Shown: positions 11,961-23,378, counted from the first letter of the stretch. The stretch: 64,000 nt of DNA from Coptis chinensis (GCA_015680905.1 CM027381.1:53076501-53140500), one strand, 5' to 3'. The notes: a model not told the origin generated them from the sequence alone. Program-made: numbers and translations.

Positions 11961-12835
11961 GCGAAGTTGTATAATAATATGATGTCCTATATAAGCTACT
12001 CTTGGTATTGCATAAGAAAACTATTATTGAATTTGCATTGTGATGAGCATTTCAAAGCGATGGAACTACAGTTGAACTTGCAATAGCTCAACAATCTTTA
12101 TCCGATACACAACAAACTTTGGTTGCAAAAAGAGCTACTTAAACATTTTTTGGTTGTAGGAATTTTAATAATTTTGGAGTAAAATATATTGAAGCTTAAA
12201 AATTCTTACGAGTGTTCTACTAATAATTGATGGATGATAATTCTTTGGTCCAAAAGAGTGAAAAGTGTTTGTGTGAATTATTGTTATACTTATTTTTGTG
12301 GCACTTTATTGATACCATCAAACTTAACCCTTTCAATATTAGTGCAATATTGGAAGACTTTGTGGTACTATTTCTTCATTCGAACTTTGTTTTGCAATGT
12401 GTTTGCAGAAACATTGAGAATAGATAAATCTACTATAAGAAATAAGGAAAAAGGTGGAATAAAATGAAATATTTGAGCATTTTATTGTAAGTTCAAGGCG
12501 TGTGTTAGAAGCTTCAAGTTTGGAAAGGGAATGTTATTTGAAAGGCACACTCTTCTTCCATCCATTTGATTATTAGATTGTTCAAATCTGAAAATTAATC
12601 GCCATTATTTATTTTACCCACCCAATCTTACGTTAAAACTTTGACATGTTCACATTGACGAAAGACATAGAACGACATTATCTTCTATGTTATTCATATT
12701 GGAATTGAATAAGTATATTTTGCATATATACAAACAATTACCAAGAAAAAGAGAAAATACTTGGGGGAGTATTCTAAGTAGGTGAATACATTTTTTTGAA
12801 AGAGATTTTTTTTGTATTCATCAATTCATCGTAGA
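11961..12835. other. No recognised gene; AT-rich
   Basis: This follows the GH1 fragment. Two overlapping plus frames at 12227-12467 have no recognisable domain or splice support. Possibly the interior of a Helitron-A copy whose 3' part begins at 12836. Confidence 0.4.
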
Positions 12836-13276
12836 ATACGTTCGTGTGATAAATTTTTTCAAGTGGGAGTAGTGTATTCTTTGAGGATATGAAAATAATC
12901 AATCTGTTTTAGTGATTTGATAGATATTTGAGTGATTTGTACACATTAGTACGTAAGTCGAGCGGTGATGATTTACCGCTAAATCATCATAAATTTAAAA
13001 AAACTATTATACAAGCTAGATCGAGTTTAAGATAATTTCATTTGAAAATTACGGATTAATATCCTAAACCACAAAGTGAAGAGGCTATCTCAATTTGATC
13101 CCTTAGTTTCCAAGTACTTATGCACCATAATCGCTGCTCATTAACGTATTTCGATTTATTTTCAATAAAAATATATTCTGATTCGAAAATTTGTGTGAGA
13201 CATTTTGTACGTAAAGCCTTTTCAGCACACAAAATATTTAATAGATCTCGGGCGTATGCCCGGGTCCAAAATCTAG
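12836..13276 (+). mobile_element. Helitron family A, 3' portion (copy 3)
   Basis: Homologous throughout to 10464-11314 but with the 218-bp unit once. The hairpin at 13247-13264 has one mismatch (CTCGGGC versus GCCCGGG). CTAG at 13273-13276 is followed by T. Confidence 0.78.
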
Positions 13277-13290
13277 TTATAGCTATACCC

Positions 13291-13623
13291 TCACCAATCT
13301 ATTTTTTGGAGTGATTTTAGATTGTCCACGTCACACTGCTTATCAATTATGAAAAATCCGGAAAGTTGTTTTGGAAGTTTACCCTTACTGTCCTTATATT
13401 TAGTAGTTTCTAATATTTTGTAAACACTTGGGCCAAATTGCCTAAAAATTGATTCTGTCAACAATTCGTTTTTAGTTTTTTTGGTCAACAAGTTTGTAGG
13501 ACCAAAAAAAGGAAGTTTACGTACTTTAGAGTCTCCAATATTTTCAAATATATATCGCAGGAAAAAACGGGTATCCTCAACTTCAATGTGAGAGGTTGGT
13601 GATGTATAATTTTTACTGAGCAT
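13291..13623 (-). CDS. Unidentified 110-residue reading frame
   Basis: An open minus-strand frame is rich in Lys, Phe and Leu with no signal peptide, membrane segment or family motif I recognise. It starts immediately beside a Helitron terminus and has no TATA box or splice context that I can defend. It may be an exon of a degraded gene or chance. It is listed because it is clearly longer than the typical open frames of this AT-rich region. Confidence 0.25.
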   Translation of the reverse strand: MLSKNYTSPTSHIEVEDTRFFLRYIFENIGDSKVRKLPFFGPTNLLTKKTKNELLTESIFRQFGPSVYKILETTKYKDSKGKLPKQLSGFFIIDKQCDVDNLKSLQKIDW

Positions 13624-13729
13624 TGTTTTGTCTAATATGGGTACTAATAATCATGTGTTAATTAACCCTTAGCACCTACATCTTACTTGGCATCTTTGGT
13701 AATTGGTATAGTACTACTTTTTGAGCTCG

Positions 13730-15020
13730 TTCAACAAACGGGGATAGTTTTCATGAAATATTTTGTACCAAAAAGTTTTAACTATAGAATATTGTAGTGA
13801 GTTAAATTTTGATGAAAACACTAAAAATACTGGTCTCTATCATTTTGGGAGGAACTAATGTATTGAAGTAACATATCTATACTTGCAAAAGCAATTTACA
13901 TGACATACATTATGAATTACAAACTTAATAACATGCCAATCTTAGGAATCTCTTAAGGGCGTTTAGGCTTGTTGGTTAGGTGATCCCAACCTTTTTTTAA
14001 CGAACATGGACTATTTTCATGAACTATTATGTGCCAAAACGTTTTAACTATAGAATATTGTAGTGTTTCAAAATTTGATGTCAACACTAATACTACAACA
14101 TAGTATTAATAAAAGAAAAAATAGCTCAACAAACATAATTAATTTGATTTATGACCAAACCACTGATAAATGCAAATTATGGAAAAATAGAGAGTGGTTA
14201 GAGAGTCGTGATGTGTACTCGTGTATGTCAAAGTGAGTGACATTGCCTTATGAATTCTTATGTCAATGGTAATTAGCACAATATACTTATCATAGAACAT
14301 TCTCAATTCTGTATTTATGAGTCCCTCATGTTTGTGCTTTATACAAAAATAGAAATCATGCACGTCCAGTAATAGGACTCCTCCAAGTTCATTTGGTTAC
14401 ATGTAAAAATATCACATGAAAAGTAAGTCAATAAAGTTGGTTGAACAACCGGTTGTATTGTGGATGAGATATAAAGTTTTCATGTTTATATCCTAAATAT
14501 CAACATCGATTGTTGTCATGCAATTGAATTAAATATAAAGTTTTAACTATAGAATATTATAATGATTTTTTTGTTTTTGTTTTTTTGTTTTTTATAAAAA
14601 CACAAATTTTACAACCCTTGCATGGGCTAATATATTTTTTATAGGAAAAATAGCTCAACAAACATAATTTATTTGATATATGACTGAACCACTGACAAAT
14701 CCTATAATTTAGAAGTAGAATCCATTTTACTTGTTCAACATGTTTCTGGCTTGATAACTGAAGGTCACGTTGGGAAGAAAGAAGGTGACATCAATATTTT
14801 AATGATTTCAATTTTGATCAAAACATTTAAAAAAAAAAAAAATATTCGATGTGTCCCAGATTTTATTTTCTTGTAGAACAACCGGTTCGTAGAAAGGGTG
14901 TCGACGCATAATAATATATAATTATAAAAGAAAAATATAGTTCAATAAACATAATTAATTTGATTTATGACCAAAGCATTGACAAATCCTAAAATTTAAA
15001 AGTATAATCTATTTTAATTT
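13730..15020. repeat. Dispersed repeat phrases, several diverged copies
   Basis: AGTTTTAACTATAGAATATT recurs at about 13776, 14040 and 14534. A second phrase, AGCTCAACAAACATAATTAA and then TTGATTTATGACCAAACCA, recurs at about 14120, 14650 and 14940. This suggests several overlapping, much decayed copies of one element. Around 14604 a short palindrome (ACCCTTGCATGGGCT) resembles a Helitron hairpin but lacks CTRR. Confidence 0.5.
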
Positions 15021-15119
15021 TATGCACAAATTGAAATTGGAAAAGTCATTGAACTCCAAATTTAATTGTTGACTCTTTTTAATTGATTATATTTTGACAA
15101 ACAACCATTTTTGTTTTCC

Positions 15120-15240
15120 TATTTTACACTTTAATTCATAGGCAAAACATCATATGATTTGGGCCTGTTATATTTCTGGGCTTGTTGTTAAGCCAAAAGC
15201 CCATGTTTTGTTATAATAAATACGTGGCAAGGTTTTTACC
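15120..15240 (+). promoter_or_regulatory. Possible promoter region upstream of orphan gene
   Basis: TTTGGGCCTG (about 15157) and AAAAGCCCATG (about 15193) resemble the TGGGCC/site-II-type elements of plant housekeeping promoters. An AT-rich ATAATAAATA follows at about 15212. It lies about 1.1 kb upstream of the orphan gene start, and no transcript start can be seen. Weak call. Confidence 0.2.
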
Positions 15241-16288
15241 ATTTGGTTGATTCATTCGACAGAAACTTGACAGGTGTGAAGATATTTCTCGTGGTAAGAT
15301 TTTAATCAATTTAATCTTCTCCAACGTTGACTTGAGCTTGTGTTGTGTTATTTTATTTTTACAGATTAATTGGAGGTATTTTTTTTTTAACAATACTAAT
15401 TCCCAACTCTCTAATTTTTATAACAGTACTTAGGTGATGCTAATTAATTAATTTAGTTAGCAACTATTTGATGTAATTTTTGTTTAGACTTTCATTTGGC
15501 TCCTCTATTTGGTTTTATTGTACTTTGATAAAATATTTGAATCTTTGTCTATCTGGATTCATGTGTTTAACTTAACATTTTTGTTGGAACTGAACAATTT
15601 CTTAACTCATTTTGATAGTTGGCAATCATACTAACAATTGTGATCATTTTGTAGTACATTACCGATACTAATTTGGTATCTGTGTGATTAGTTAGCTAGC
15701 ACTCTAGGATTCCACGAACAATGAGAACGCTAGGCATTCTTTTAGATCTCTTATCCCTTTCAAAATTTTGTTTTGATTCTCGGCTGTTTTTTATTAGGTA
15801 TGTATGTATGACTGTATGTTTGTATGTATAACTGTATTTGGGTGACGGGATCTGTTAATACACATGAACTAACCATAGTTAGACAGTTGTCTGGGATTTC
15901 CAGCCTCCACAAAATGGAAAAATTATTTTTGTTTTTTTACCGGTGGAGAAGAACCATCCTTGTTGAGTTCGTTGTTGAGTTATCCTTGTTTAGTTTTTGT
16001 ATAGTGGTGAGTTTATGTTGGGATAAAGATGACATAAGGAGAAATCATGCGTGCGTCTTCTATTGCTTCCTATTTGAGTACTACGTTTTCATAAAGTACC
16101 TTATGCAATTTCTTATTATACCAAAGGCATATTGGTGTGTTCTCTAAATACACATGAACTATCCATAGTTAGACAGTTTGCTTGGATCTCTGGTAGTAAT
16201 TTCTTTTTTGAGTGTATCCTCACCAACTCTCATTACTAATTATTATCATGGCAAGACTTTTTTATGATGAGTTTTCAAATTTAAGTAT

Positions 16289-16705
16289 ATGATCCGTCAA
16301 ATAAGGAAGTCATTGTTTAATGCACTATTCCCCCCAAGGTTATCTTGGAATTTTATCAAAATGGAAGTGTAAGTTGAGTTATTTTTATATTAGTATTCGT
16401 TTATTTTTATGTTTAAATGTTTATATTTTTTTTTTATGATTACTAATTTCTTTGTTTATTTTTTTTTTAATGTTTTGTAGAGATTGTTCATGTAAATTTC
16501 GTAATTATTTTGGTTCTCCAAAAGACAAATGGTTAGCAGAAACATTTGTTCAATATAATTATGACTGCATTATTGTTTTCAATTTTTTTGAATATCTGAT
16601 TAAAAAAAATCAAGCAGAAGAGGTGTTCGGTGTATGTAATGTGTATGCAAATAGTGAAACTCAAAAGTCGGTTCTCAGGATGAGAAACCTATTCGATGAG
16701 TAAGT

Positions 16706-16782
<77 letters not shown>

Positions 16783-16808
16783 TTTGGAATTTAATTACTT
16801 ATAATTAA

Positions 16809-16870
<62 letters not shown>

Positions 16871-16875
16871 TTCTT

Positions 16876-16906
<31 letters not shown>

Positions 16907-17249
16907 TTATTATTATTATTCTTATTATTATTCTTATTATTATTTTATTTTATTTTCTATTTTTTGAAGTGTTCGTGTTTGTGTTCTTTCGTATGCTATA
17001 AAGATGTTTTGGGTAAATAATGAAGTGGATAATTTACTCGTGTATTATAAGAAAAACTTTGAAGGATTAACTTTCTTGAATTGTATGGAATTTTTGGTTG
17101 AAGTTCTTATGAAGTATATTAATTTGGATGAATCTGATGAAGAGATTGTTTGTCCTCGTCTTAAAACGAAGAGCATTAAAGAACTTTATGATGAAGGAAG
17201 TTCAAGTGGTCGGAATGTGAATACTAAAAAAAGACAAAGAAGAATTTAG
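16289..17249 (+). CDS. Spliced three-exon gene, function unknown (~192 residues)
   Basis: I infer coding exons 16289-16368, 16481-16699 and 16970-17249. Donors are GTAAGT at 16369 and GTAAGT at 16700. Acceptors are TTTTGTAG (ends 16480) and TTTTTGAAG (ends 16969). The phase is kept across both introns, with a stop at 17247-17249, and this agreement is the main evidence that the gene is real. The start at 16289 is the first Met after an in-frame TGA. The protein is rich in Cys, Phe and Tyr (DCSCKFRNYFGSP near residue 29), with an acidic patch (INLDESDEEIVC) and a basic C-terminus (KKRQRRI) that could be a nuclear signal. A further intron seems to lie in the 3' UTR (GTAATT at about 17269 to TTTCAG at about 17359). 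I recognise no family. Further 5' exons are possible. Confidence 0.6.
16713..16935. repeat. Compound microsatellite in intron 2
   Basis: (TA)n at about 16713-16778, then (TTA/ATT)n at about 16808-16869, then (CTT)n at about 16870-16905, then more (ATT)n. All lie within the second intron of the orphan gene. The long poly-Leu/poly-Phe reading frame here is an artefact of this repeat. Confidence 0.95.
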
Positions 17250-17642
17250 TAGTAAAAGTTGTTGATAGGTAATTGTTTTTTATCATATAATTTTTTTGCT
17301 TTGTTTATAGTATAATTAATATCTTTTGGTGTATTTATTTTTTTATTTTATTTTTCAGCTAGACAGATTTTGGATACTCTGTGGTACGAAGCTTTTGATG
17401 GTGACTTTGGACGCTTTTATTTTAGTGACGTTCATCTCATGTATGTCTTAAGTTGGGGGTTAAATAGGAACTTGTATGGTATGATTTTTCAGTAGACTTG
17501 TATCTTTTGGTAGTTATGATTTTTTTTTCATCTTTATGTTAGTCTTTGACTTCATAGTCTAGTAATTGTATTATGACTATTTTTGTAATATCTATATTGC
17601 AATGAAACTATATTGCATTGATGATTAATCAATATATTTTGC

Positions 17643-17885
17643 TTACTTTGTTGGTCTGTTTATGTTTGAACTTTTTTTTGAATGAGTTGGATACAATTTT
17701 TTTTTTCCTTTGAAAATGTCTCTATCAATCATTGTGTTTTGATTTTTGTGAATCAAATTATTCTCATTACCATTTTTTCTTGTTACTACAACTGCAATTA
17801 TCCCAGCTAAGAAAGCAGTAGCTGCTATTAGCAGCGAATTAACTGCTAAAGGAGTTTTGTTTTTTTTGTTGGAAAAACCTCCCAT
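17643..17885 (-). CDS. Small single-pass membrane protein candidate (80 residues)
   Basis: The frame starts MGGFSNKKNKTPLAV and carries one clear hydrophobic segment of about 22 residues (roughly residues 14-35: SLLIAATAFLAGIIAVVV). This is followed by TRK and a hydrophilic Lys/Asn-rich tail. It is antisense to and downstream of the orphan gene. A short repeat, ATTCAAAGAATATAA, occurs twice just upstream of its start. A basic N-terminus, TM segment and positive stop-transfer residues are what a real small membrane protein would show, but I know no homologue and chance remains possible. Confidence 0.35.
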   Translation of the reverse strand: MGGFSNKKNKTPLAVNSLLIAATAFLAGIIAVVVTRKNGNENNLIHKNQNTMIDRDIFKGKKKLYPTHSKKSSNINRPTK

Positions 17886-18325
17886 TTATCTTATATTCTT
17901 TGAATGTTTTCATCAGTCAGATTTTTTATATTCTTTGAATGTATTGGAATCCATTGTATTATGCTTCTTGTGGATGTTATTCGCAACGTCGTGTAAGGCA
18001 TGGGACACTGTTATAAATTGTTAAGGGAAGATATGAAGTTGTGGATAAATAAAGTATTCACAGCTATTATATCTGGTGAGCATTTTTGGTTCATGAATGT
18101 CATACCTACTGAAGTTAAGGTCAATACCTTGGGGGTCATTTACGAACGTAGATTAATTGGAACATACCAAAGCTGGTTAGTTTTTTCTTTACTTAACTAC
18201 TGAAATTTATATTCAAGTGTTATTTTGTTGATTAATTGCAAATGTTTGACCCCTTGAGGTGTGAATCTATCCTAGAACGTATTATTTCATACATGCTGAT
18301 TTAGTGTTTAGTCTTCTATGGTATG
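17886..18325. other. No supported gene
   Basis: A plus frame at 18000-18203 (67 residues) has no recognisable motif. Its end (AGCTGGTTAG) could be a splice donor but I see no partner exon. Confidence 0.35.
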
Positions 18326-18940
18326 TGATAAGAGCCCAAAACTATAGTTTTAACCCCTTAATAATATTACATTTTGACCAATTATGTTTATAATAAATAA
18401 GAGTTAGTATTGTTTACGTACTTTATGTATTTCAGGTCTTGGAGTCAACTATGTGAAGAAATATGTTACTTTTGCAAGAGAAAAGAGCAAAAATTGGTTG
18501 CTAAGAAGTTATATAGTTAAAGTACAAGTTTCAAGGAGAAAAAACCTTTTTAAAGCCCAGTCAAAGCTGAAAAACCAAATTCAAGGCGGGCAGAATAGAG
18601 CATAAAAGTCCATAGAACTTCCGCAGGTCGTATCTTTGGACTTGGAATTGGGCCTATTATATGTGAAAATGACCGGCTCAGAAAGAGCTTTCTAATAGTC
18701 TAGGCCTTGATCCAATCAGAGGAGGAAAAGTAGACAAAAAGATTGTTGTAGTAATTTCCAGCAGGAAAACCTTTTTTAGACTTAAGTAATTAGGTTTTGG
18801 GCTTGATTTAGTGGCCCAAAACATAGCTCCAAAGCCTATGCACGAAATTATAAACCTAGTCCTCTCATATATAAAGAGGACTAAGGCAAAACTCTAAAGG
18901 TCTCCTATCTCTTCTCTTTAGTTTAACCTAGTTTATGTTT
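18326..18940 (+). mobile_element. LTR fragment (U3 part), related to the 31-41 kb retrotransposon
   Basis: Begins TGATAAGAGCCCAAAACTAT, the same LTR start as the elements at 31084-41388 and 37015-38395 read on their minus strand. It shares the U3 block GACCGGCTCAGAAAGAGCTT, a following CAATCAGAGGAG, and GGCCCAAAACATAGCTCC. A TATA-like TATATAAAGAGG lies at about 18868. The copy stops at 18940 where another LTR (TGTAGCGACC) begins, so it was split or truncated by that gypsy element. Confidence 0.78.
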
Positions 18941-19373
18941 TGTAGCGACCCAAATTATGACTACTGGGAGACCAACGACAGATGGACATGGTAATAGGAT
19001 AGACAGTGGAATGGGAGGCATCCTAGCAAGGTCCCGGCCACCGGAATATAGTGGGAAGGGGATGAACACATAGGGTCTAGAGCTGACAGTGGAAAGTTGC
19101 GAATTAAGGGTGGGGTGAGCCTAGAGTCAGACAACCATGATACGCCCATGACATAAGGTATAAGGGGAACCCTATGGCACGTACGGAAACCCTACATGCG
19201 AAAATAGATGGACTGAGAGATCGAGGGACAGATGGAGGGCCACAAGGGAGTGAGAGGGGATATAAAGAGAATAGTGAAGTGAAGAGAGAGGGAGGAGGAA
19301 AGAGAAGGAAAAAGGGGGAGTTGGAGAGAGGAGAAAGAGGTGAGTTTTAGAGGTTGAAAAAGAGGTTACTACA
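18941..19373 (+). repeat. 5' LTR of gypsy element (433 bp)
   Basis: Begins TGTAGCGACC and ends GGTTACTACA, so the termini are TGTAG...CTACA. The LTR ends two bases before the primer-binding site. Its last 200 bases are purine-rich (GAGAGAGGGAGGAGG type). Confidence 0.82.
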
Positions 19374-19375
19374 TT

Positions 19376-19394
19376 TGGCGCCGTCTGTGGGGGC
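19376..19394 (+). promoter_or_regulatory. Primer-binding site
   Basis: TGGCGCCGTCTGTGGGGG directly after the LTR has the TGGCGCC start typical of plant gypsy PBSs that pair with a tRNA 3' end (tRNA-Asp type in related elements). The exact tRNA is not verified. Confidence 0.75.
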
Positions 19395-19413
19395 GAGAGA
19401 GACAAGTAGAGAA

Positions 19414-20770
19414 ATGGCGACAAGGGTGAAAAGAGGCGTGGTGTCAGATTCAGAGGAAACGGGGCTGTTATATGAGGAGATAACAAGGTTGAGAGAAGAA
19501 AATGAAGGGTTAAGGAGAGAGAAGGAGACCATAGAGGAGTCTGAGAGGGAGGCGTTGGAGGCAGAGAGAGAGAGAGGAGGAAGGGAGGCCGGACTTGGCG
19601 TATCAGGTGGTGGCTGGACTCACTAAGGAGCAAGTGAGGGAAATGATCGCCATCGATCTGAAAGCTAACCTGGAACATGCCAAGGGCATGGGTGGAGCGA
19701 CAAGCTAGGTGGTGGCGGGATTGAACCGCAACCCGTTGGCGGACGCAGTCTGGAAGTCCGAGGTGCCAAAGAGATTCAACCAGCCAAGGTTCGAGAGGTA
19801 TGATGGGACGGGGGACCCATCGGACCACATCCACCATTTTTGGCAGCAGATGCCGCTATGGCAGGAGCCGCGATATAATGGGTTGAGGTGCATGATGTTC
19901 CCCGCAAACTTAAAAGGGGGAGCGTCAGACTGGTATTATCAATTATTGTCTAAGAGTATCAACAACTTTCAGGAGTTAGAGCAGGCCTTCATAGATCATT
20001 TCATACACCAAAAGAAGTGAGTAGTTGACATCGCAACCTTGTTCAATGTAAGACAAAGATCCGCAGAGTCTGTGAGGGATTTCTTGTGCAGATTTAAGGC
20101 AGAGACCTTGAAAGTGGAGAACTTGGATGAAAAGACTGCAGTGATAGCTTTTGAGCGAGGTTTACTCCTAGGAACGAGGGTACATGAGTCGGTAGCCAAG
20201 AATGAAATTGTGACATTACAGGATCTATACTCGAGGGTGGAGAAATATATCTGGTATGAAGACGCTATACAGAAGGAGATGAAAAGGCCGAGGAAGGCAG
20301 TATTGTCGTTAGATAGAGGCGAGGACCGTCGACGATATGAGTCGTCTGACAGGGGAGGCAGCGGATACCGGGGGTATTCGTTGTGGCCCGAAAGGAGTAG
20401 AGAAGAGGCTAGGAGGGAGAACCGAGAGAGAAAACCCTACCGTGAAGCAAAACAAGTGCCATTGAACAAGCCGTTGAGCGAGATATTGCCGCTAATTCAG
20501 AATTTGCAGGGGTATGAGGGGCCGCGAACCAAGCCAGCGGAAATGCAAGGCAAGCCTTATTGTGCCTACCATCAGATACATAACCATGAGACGGATGACT
20601 GTTACACGTTGAGGTGGTTAATTCAGAGGATGATAGGGAAGGGGTTGTTAAAGGAATTTACAACGGAGGAGGAGAAAGCCGAGCAAGCACCGAATCAGGG
20701 GGAGGATATTGGGAATGATCAACGTAATTTTCAGTGGAGAGATTTTGAGTCACAACGCACACCGAGATAA
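19414..20770 (+). pseudogene. gag: gypsy gag polyprotein (frameshifted)
   Basis: Structural capsid polyprotein. Translation from ATG 19414 gives an acidic/basic coiled-coil stretch (EEITRLREENEGLRREKE). After a frame change at about 19590 and a TAG at about 19708 comes the retrotransposon gag core. Its typical opening, QPRFERYDGTGDPSDHIHHF, is followed by DWYYQLLSKSINNFQELEQAF and, after a TGA at about 20018, SVRDFLCRFKAE. The C-terminal part has YCAYHQIHNHETDDCYTL, a Cys/His zinc-knuckle-like motif seen in Tat-type gag. Three or more interruptions make it non-functional. Confidence 0.85.
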
Positions 20771-20942
20771 GATAAGATGAGCTGCGAGCATACAACGGGT
20801 CCATGAGGCATCAGGTCATTCGCGGGCAACCCCATGGTTCGCGAGTGGAATGGGAAGCATAGTGTTCACCGATGCGGACCTCCAGGCAGTTGATTCCCCG
20901 CATAAAGATGCATTGGTAATCACGGTGGCGATGGGAAATTAG

Positions 20943-21263
20943 ATGGTGAAAAGGGTGCTAATTGACTGTGGCAGCGCCGTGGATTTGCTGTTCAGAGGGA
21001 CAATGGAGGAAATGAAGATTGAAAAGAAGCAGCTGAGACCCTCGCAGACAAATTTGTATGGGTTCAACGGAAGCATGACTGAGCCTCTGGGGGAGCTTCT
21101 ACTCCCAGTGACCATAGGACCGGTTACAGTGTTCTCTTGGTTCAAGGTGGTGGATGCCGATTCGCAGTACAACGCCATCTTGGGAAGACAGTGGATTCAT
21201 GAGATGAAAGCGGTTCCCTCCATCTACTACCAAGTGATCCGATTCCTACCCCGACCGGGGTGA
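20943..21263 (+). pseudogene. gypsy aspartic protease domain
   Basis: VLIDCGSAVDLLF matches the aspartic protease active-site region of Tat-type elements, where the family usually has D-T/S-G; here it is D-C-G. The flap/second half AILGRQWIHEMKAVPSIYYQ follows. It is separated from gag by stops and ends at a TGA at 21261. Confidence 0.75.
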
Positions 21264-21502
21264 ATGAGGTCCGCGGTAATCAGGTGACGGCCAAGAACAG
21301 TCATCAGAGTACAGTGAAGAGATTGGTTAGCGGATCAGAGGGAGAGACTTCACACCCTAGGAAGAGGCAATCATAGCAATTACAGTGTGCCTCTAGGGAG
21401 GGGGAGGCTGAGTCGGCGGAGGGGCCGAAGACCCTGGATGAGATATAGATAGTAAATTTAGGGGAAGGGGAGGAGGAGAAGTTCACGTCAATAGGTTCTA
21501 GT

Positions 21503-22525
21503 TTGTCTAAGGAGTGGAAGATTAAATTAGTACAGTTTTTGTCTACCAATAAGGAGGTATTTGCATGGGTGATTGAGAATGTCACAGGGTTGGACTCGGG
21601 ATTCACATGTCATCAGTTGCACATGAAGAAAGATGCTAAGCCTATGAGACAAAAGATGCGAAGCATTAGGCCTAAATATGCCGAAGGAATTCGCGAGGAG
21701 GTCACGAGGTTGAAAGGAGCTGGTATAATACAAGAGGTGGCATTCACCGACTGGCTATCTAACGTGGTCGCGGTACTGAAGAAGAATGGCAAGGTTTGTA
21801 TGTGTGTCGACTTTACAGATGTTAACTCAGAATGTCCTAAAGACAGCTACCCTATGTCGAGAGTGAACGTATTGGTGGATAGAACCACGGGGTTCAAGAT
21901 ATTCTCTTTCATGGATGCGTCTATGGGATACAACCAAGTCGCGATGTATGGGCCGGATCAGGAAAAGACAGCCTTTGTGGTAGAAGGTGGTACGTATTGT
22001 TATACAAGGATGCCGTTCGGATTGAAGAATGTTGGGGATACTTTTCAACGGTTAGGAGAGAAAATATTTGAAGGCAAGGTCTGAAAAGGGATTGAGATAT
22101 ACATAGACGCTATGGTGGAGAAGAGTATGTCAGAGGAGGAGCACTTAGAGGGTCTGAAGGAGACGTTCGGTTTACTGCGGACGCATAATTTGAAGCTCAA
22201 CTCAGATAAGTGTACGTTTGGCATGACCACGGGGAAGTTTCTGGGCTGCATTGTTACTTACCATGGAATAGAGGCTAACCCTGAGCAGATAAGATCCTTA
22301 GTGGAGATGCCGTTGCCGCAGGACGTCAAAGAGGTGCAGAGATTTGCGGGAAGGGTCGCAACATTGAACATATTCATCTCAAAGTCGTCGGACAAGTGTA
22401 GGCCACTGTATCGGTTGCTAAGGAACACTCCAGATTTCTTATGGACCACAGAGTGCAAGGAGGCATTTCAGGAATTGAAGAGTTATTTGGGCAAGGCTCC
22501 TCTGTTGTACGGAATATGCAGTTAG
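21503..22525 (+). pseudogene. gypsy reverse transcriptase
   Basis: The RT palm/fingers are recognisable: PMRQKMRSIRPKY, WLSNVVAVLKKNGK, CVDFTDVNSECPKDSYPM, FSFMDASMGYNQV and TRMPFGLKN. An in-frame TGA stands at 22082. The catalytic box reads YIDAM (22100-22114) where the family has Y-x-D-D, so the second metal-binding Asp is Ala. The thumb (FLGCIVTYHGIEANPEQI) follows. Both the stop and the active-site change make it inactive. Confidence 0.88.
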
Positions 22526-23378
22526 CTCAATGCTGGTTCGAATCGTTGGTAAAATAGAGAAGCCGGTTTACTTTTAAAGGAAAACATTGTTGGATGCCGA
22601 GACCCGGCATAGTAGAGTCGAAAAGTATGCTTTGGCATTGGTTTTCTCTGCCCTGAAGTTGAAACCGTATTTCGAAGCGCACTCTGTAGTGGTAGTAACA
22701 AATTTGCCCTTAAAATAAGCATTAAAAGCGGAAAAGTCTGGGAGAATGCTAAAGTGGGCAGTAATGCTGAGTTCGTATGAGATACAATATCAAATCAGGA
22801 CTGTGGAGAAGGCGCAAGTTGTGGCAGAATTTCTAGTGGAGTTCGCAGTGGAGGATCCCACCTGGGGAGAATAGATGGTCATGGAGTCGGAGGAAACCAT
22901 TGAGCAGGATTTCTTGGAGACTTGGGACAAGAGAAATGGGTGGAGAGTGTTCGCCGATGGGTTGGCCACGGATGCATGCAGTGGGATAGGGGTTGTATTG
23001 GTTACACCAGATAACAACAGAATGAAACTAACCATGAAACTAGGATTCACGGCATCTAACAATGAATCAGAGTATGGGGCGGTGATAGCGGGTTTGAGAA
23101 TGGGTGAGGATGTGGGAGTAAAAGAGCTAACGGTGTATTCGGACTCGAATCTGGTAGTGTGTGTCGCTTAATGGGGTTTGCCGCTACGTGTCCGTGGATG
23201 GCAAGGTATTTGAAAATGTTACAAAAGAGATCCACCAGATTTACAAAGATCAAGTTCGTGCATTTGGGTCGCAGCGAGAATAGACATGCTGATGCCATGG
23301 CATATGTGGCCACAGCAATACCCGGGTATGAGGAGAGAGTGATAAAGATAAAGAGATTGGAAAAACCCAGCTCATAGG
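22526..23378 (+). pseudogene. gypsy RNase H region
   Basis: 22526-22870 is the linker/RT-connection with several stops. From 22875 an RNase H fold appears: VFADGLATDACSGIGVVL (first Asp), NNESEYGAVIAGLRM (Glu) and LTVYSDSNLVV (Asp). A TAA at about 23168 interrupts it; the frame then changes and ends with SENRHADAMAYVAT, the usual conserved ENxxADxLA tail of plant retroelement RNase H. Confidence 0.82.

Noticed and set aside
14595..14640. Possible further Helitron end (ACCCTTGCATGGGCTAATATA)
   Set aside because: A hairpin-like palindrome is present but there is no CTRR immediately downstream and no second copy in the window.
15824..16147. 107-residue plus frame upstream of the orphan gene
   Set aside because: No recognised domain; it includes one copy of a duplicated 30-base phrase that recurs just beyond its end, and splice logic of the gene does not use it. 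It could still be leader sequence.
16808..17020. Poly-Leu/poly-Phe frame
   Set aside because: Direct translation of the (TTA)n/(CTT)n microsatellite inside an intron.
19172..19837. 221-residue minus-strand open frame rich in Ser, Leu and Pro
   Set aside because: It is antisense to the purine-rich LTR and gag start of the gypsy element. Its composition is the complement of GAGAGGGAGG tracts and no domain is seen.
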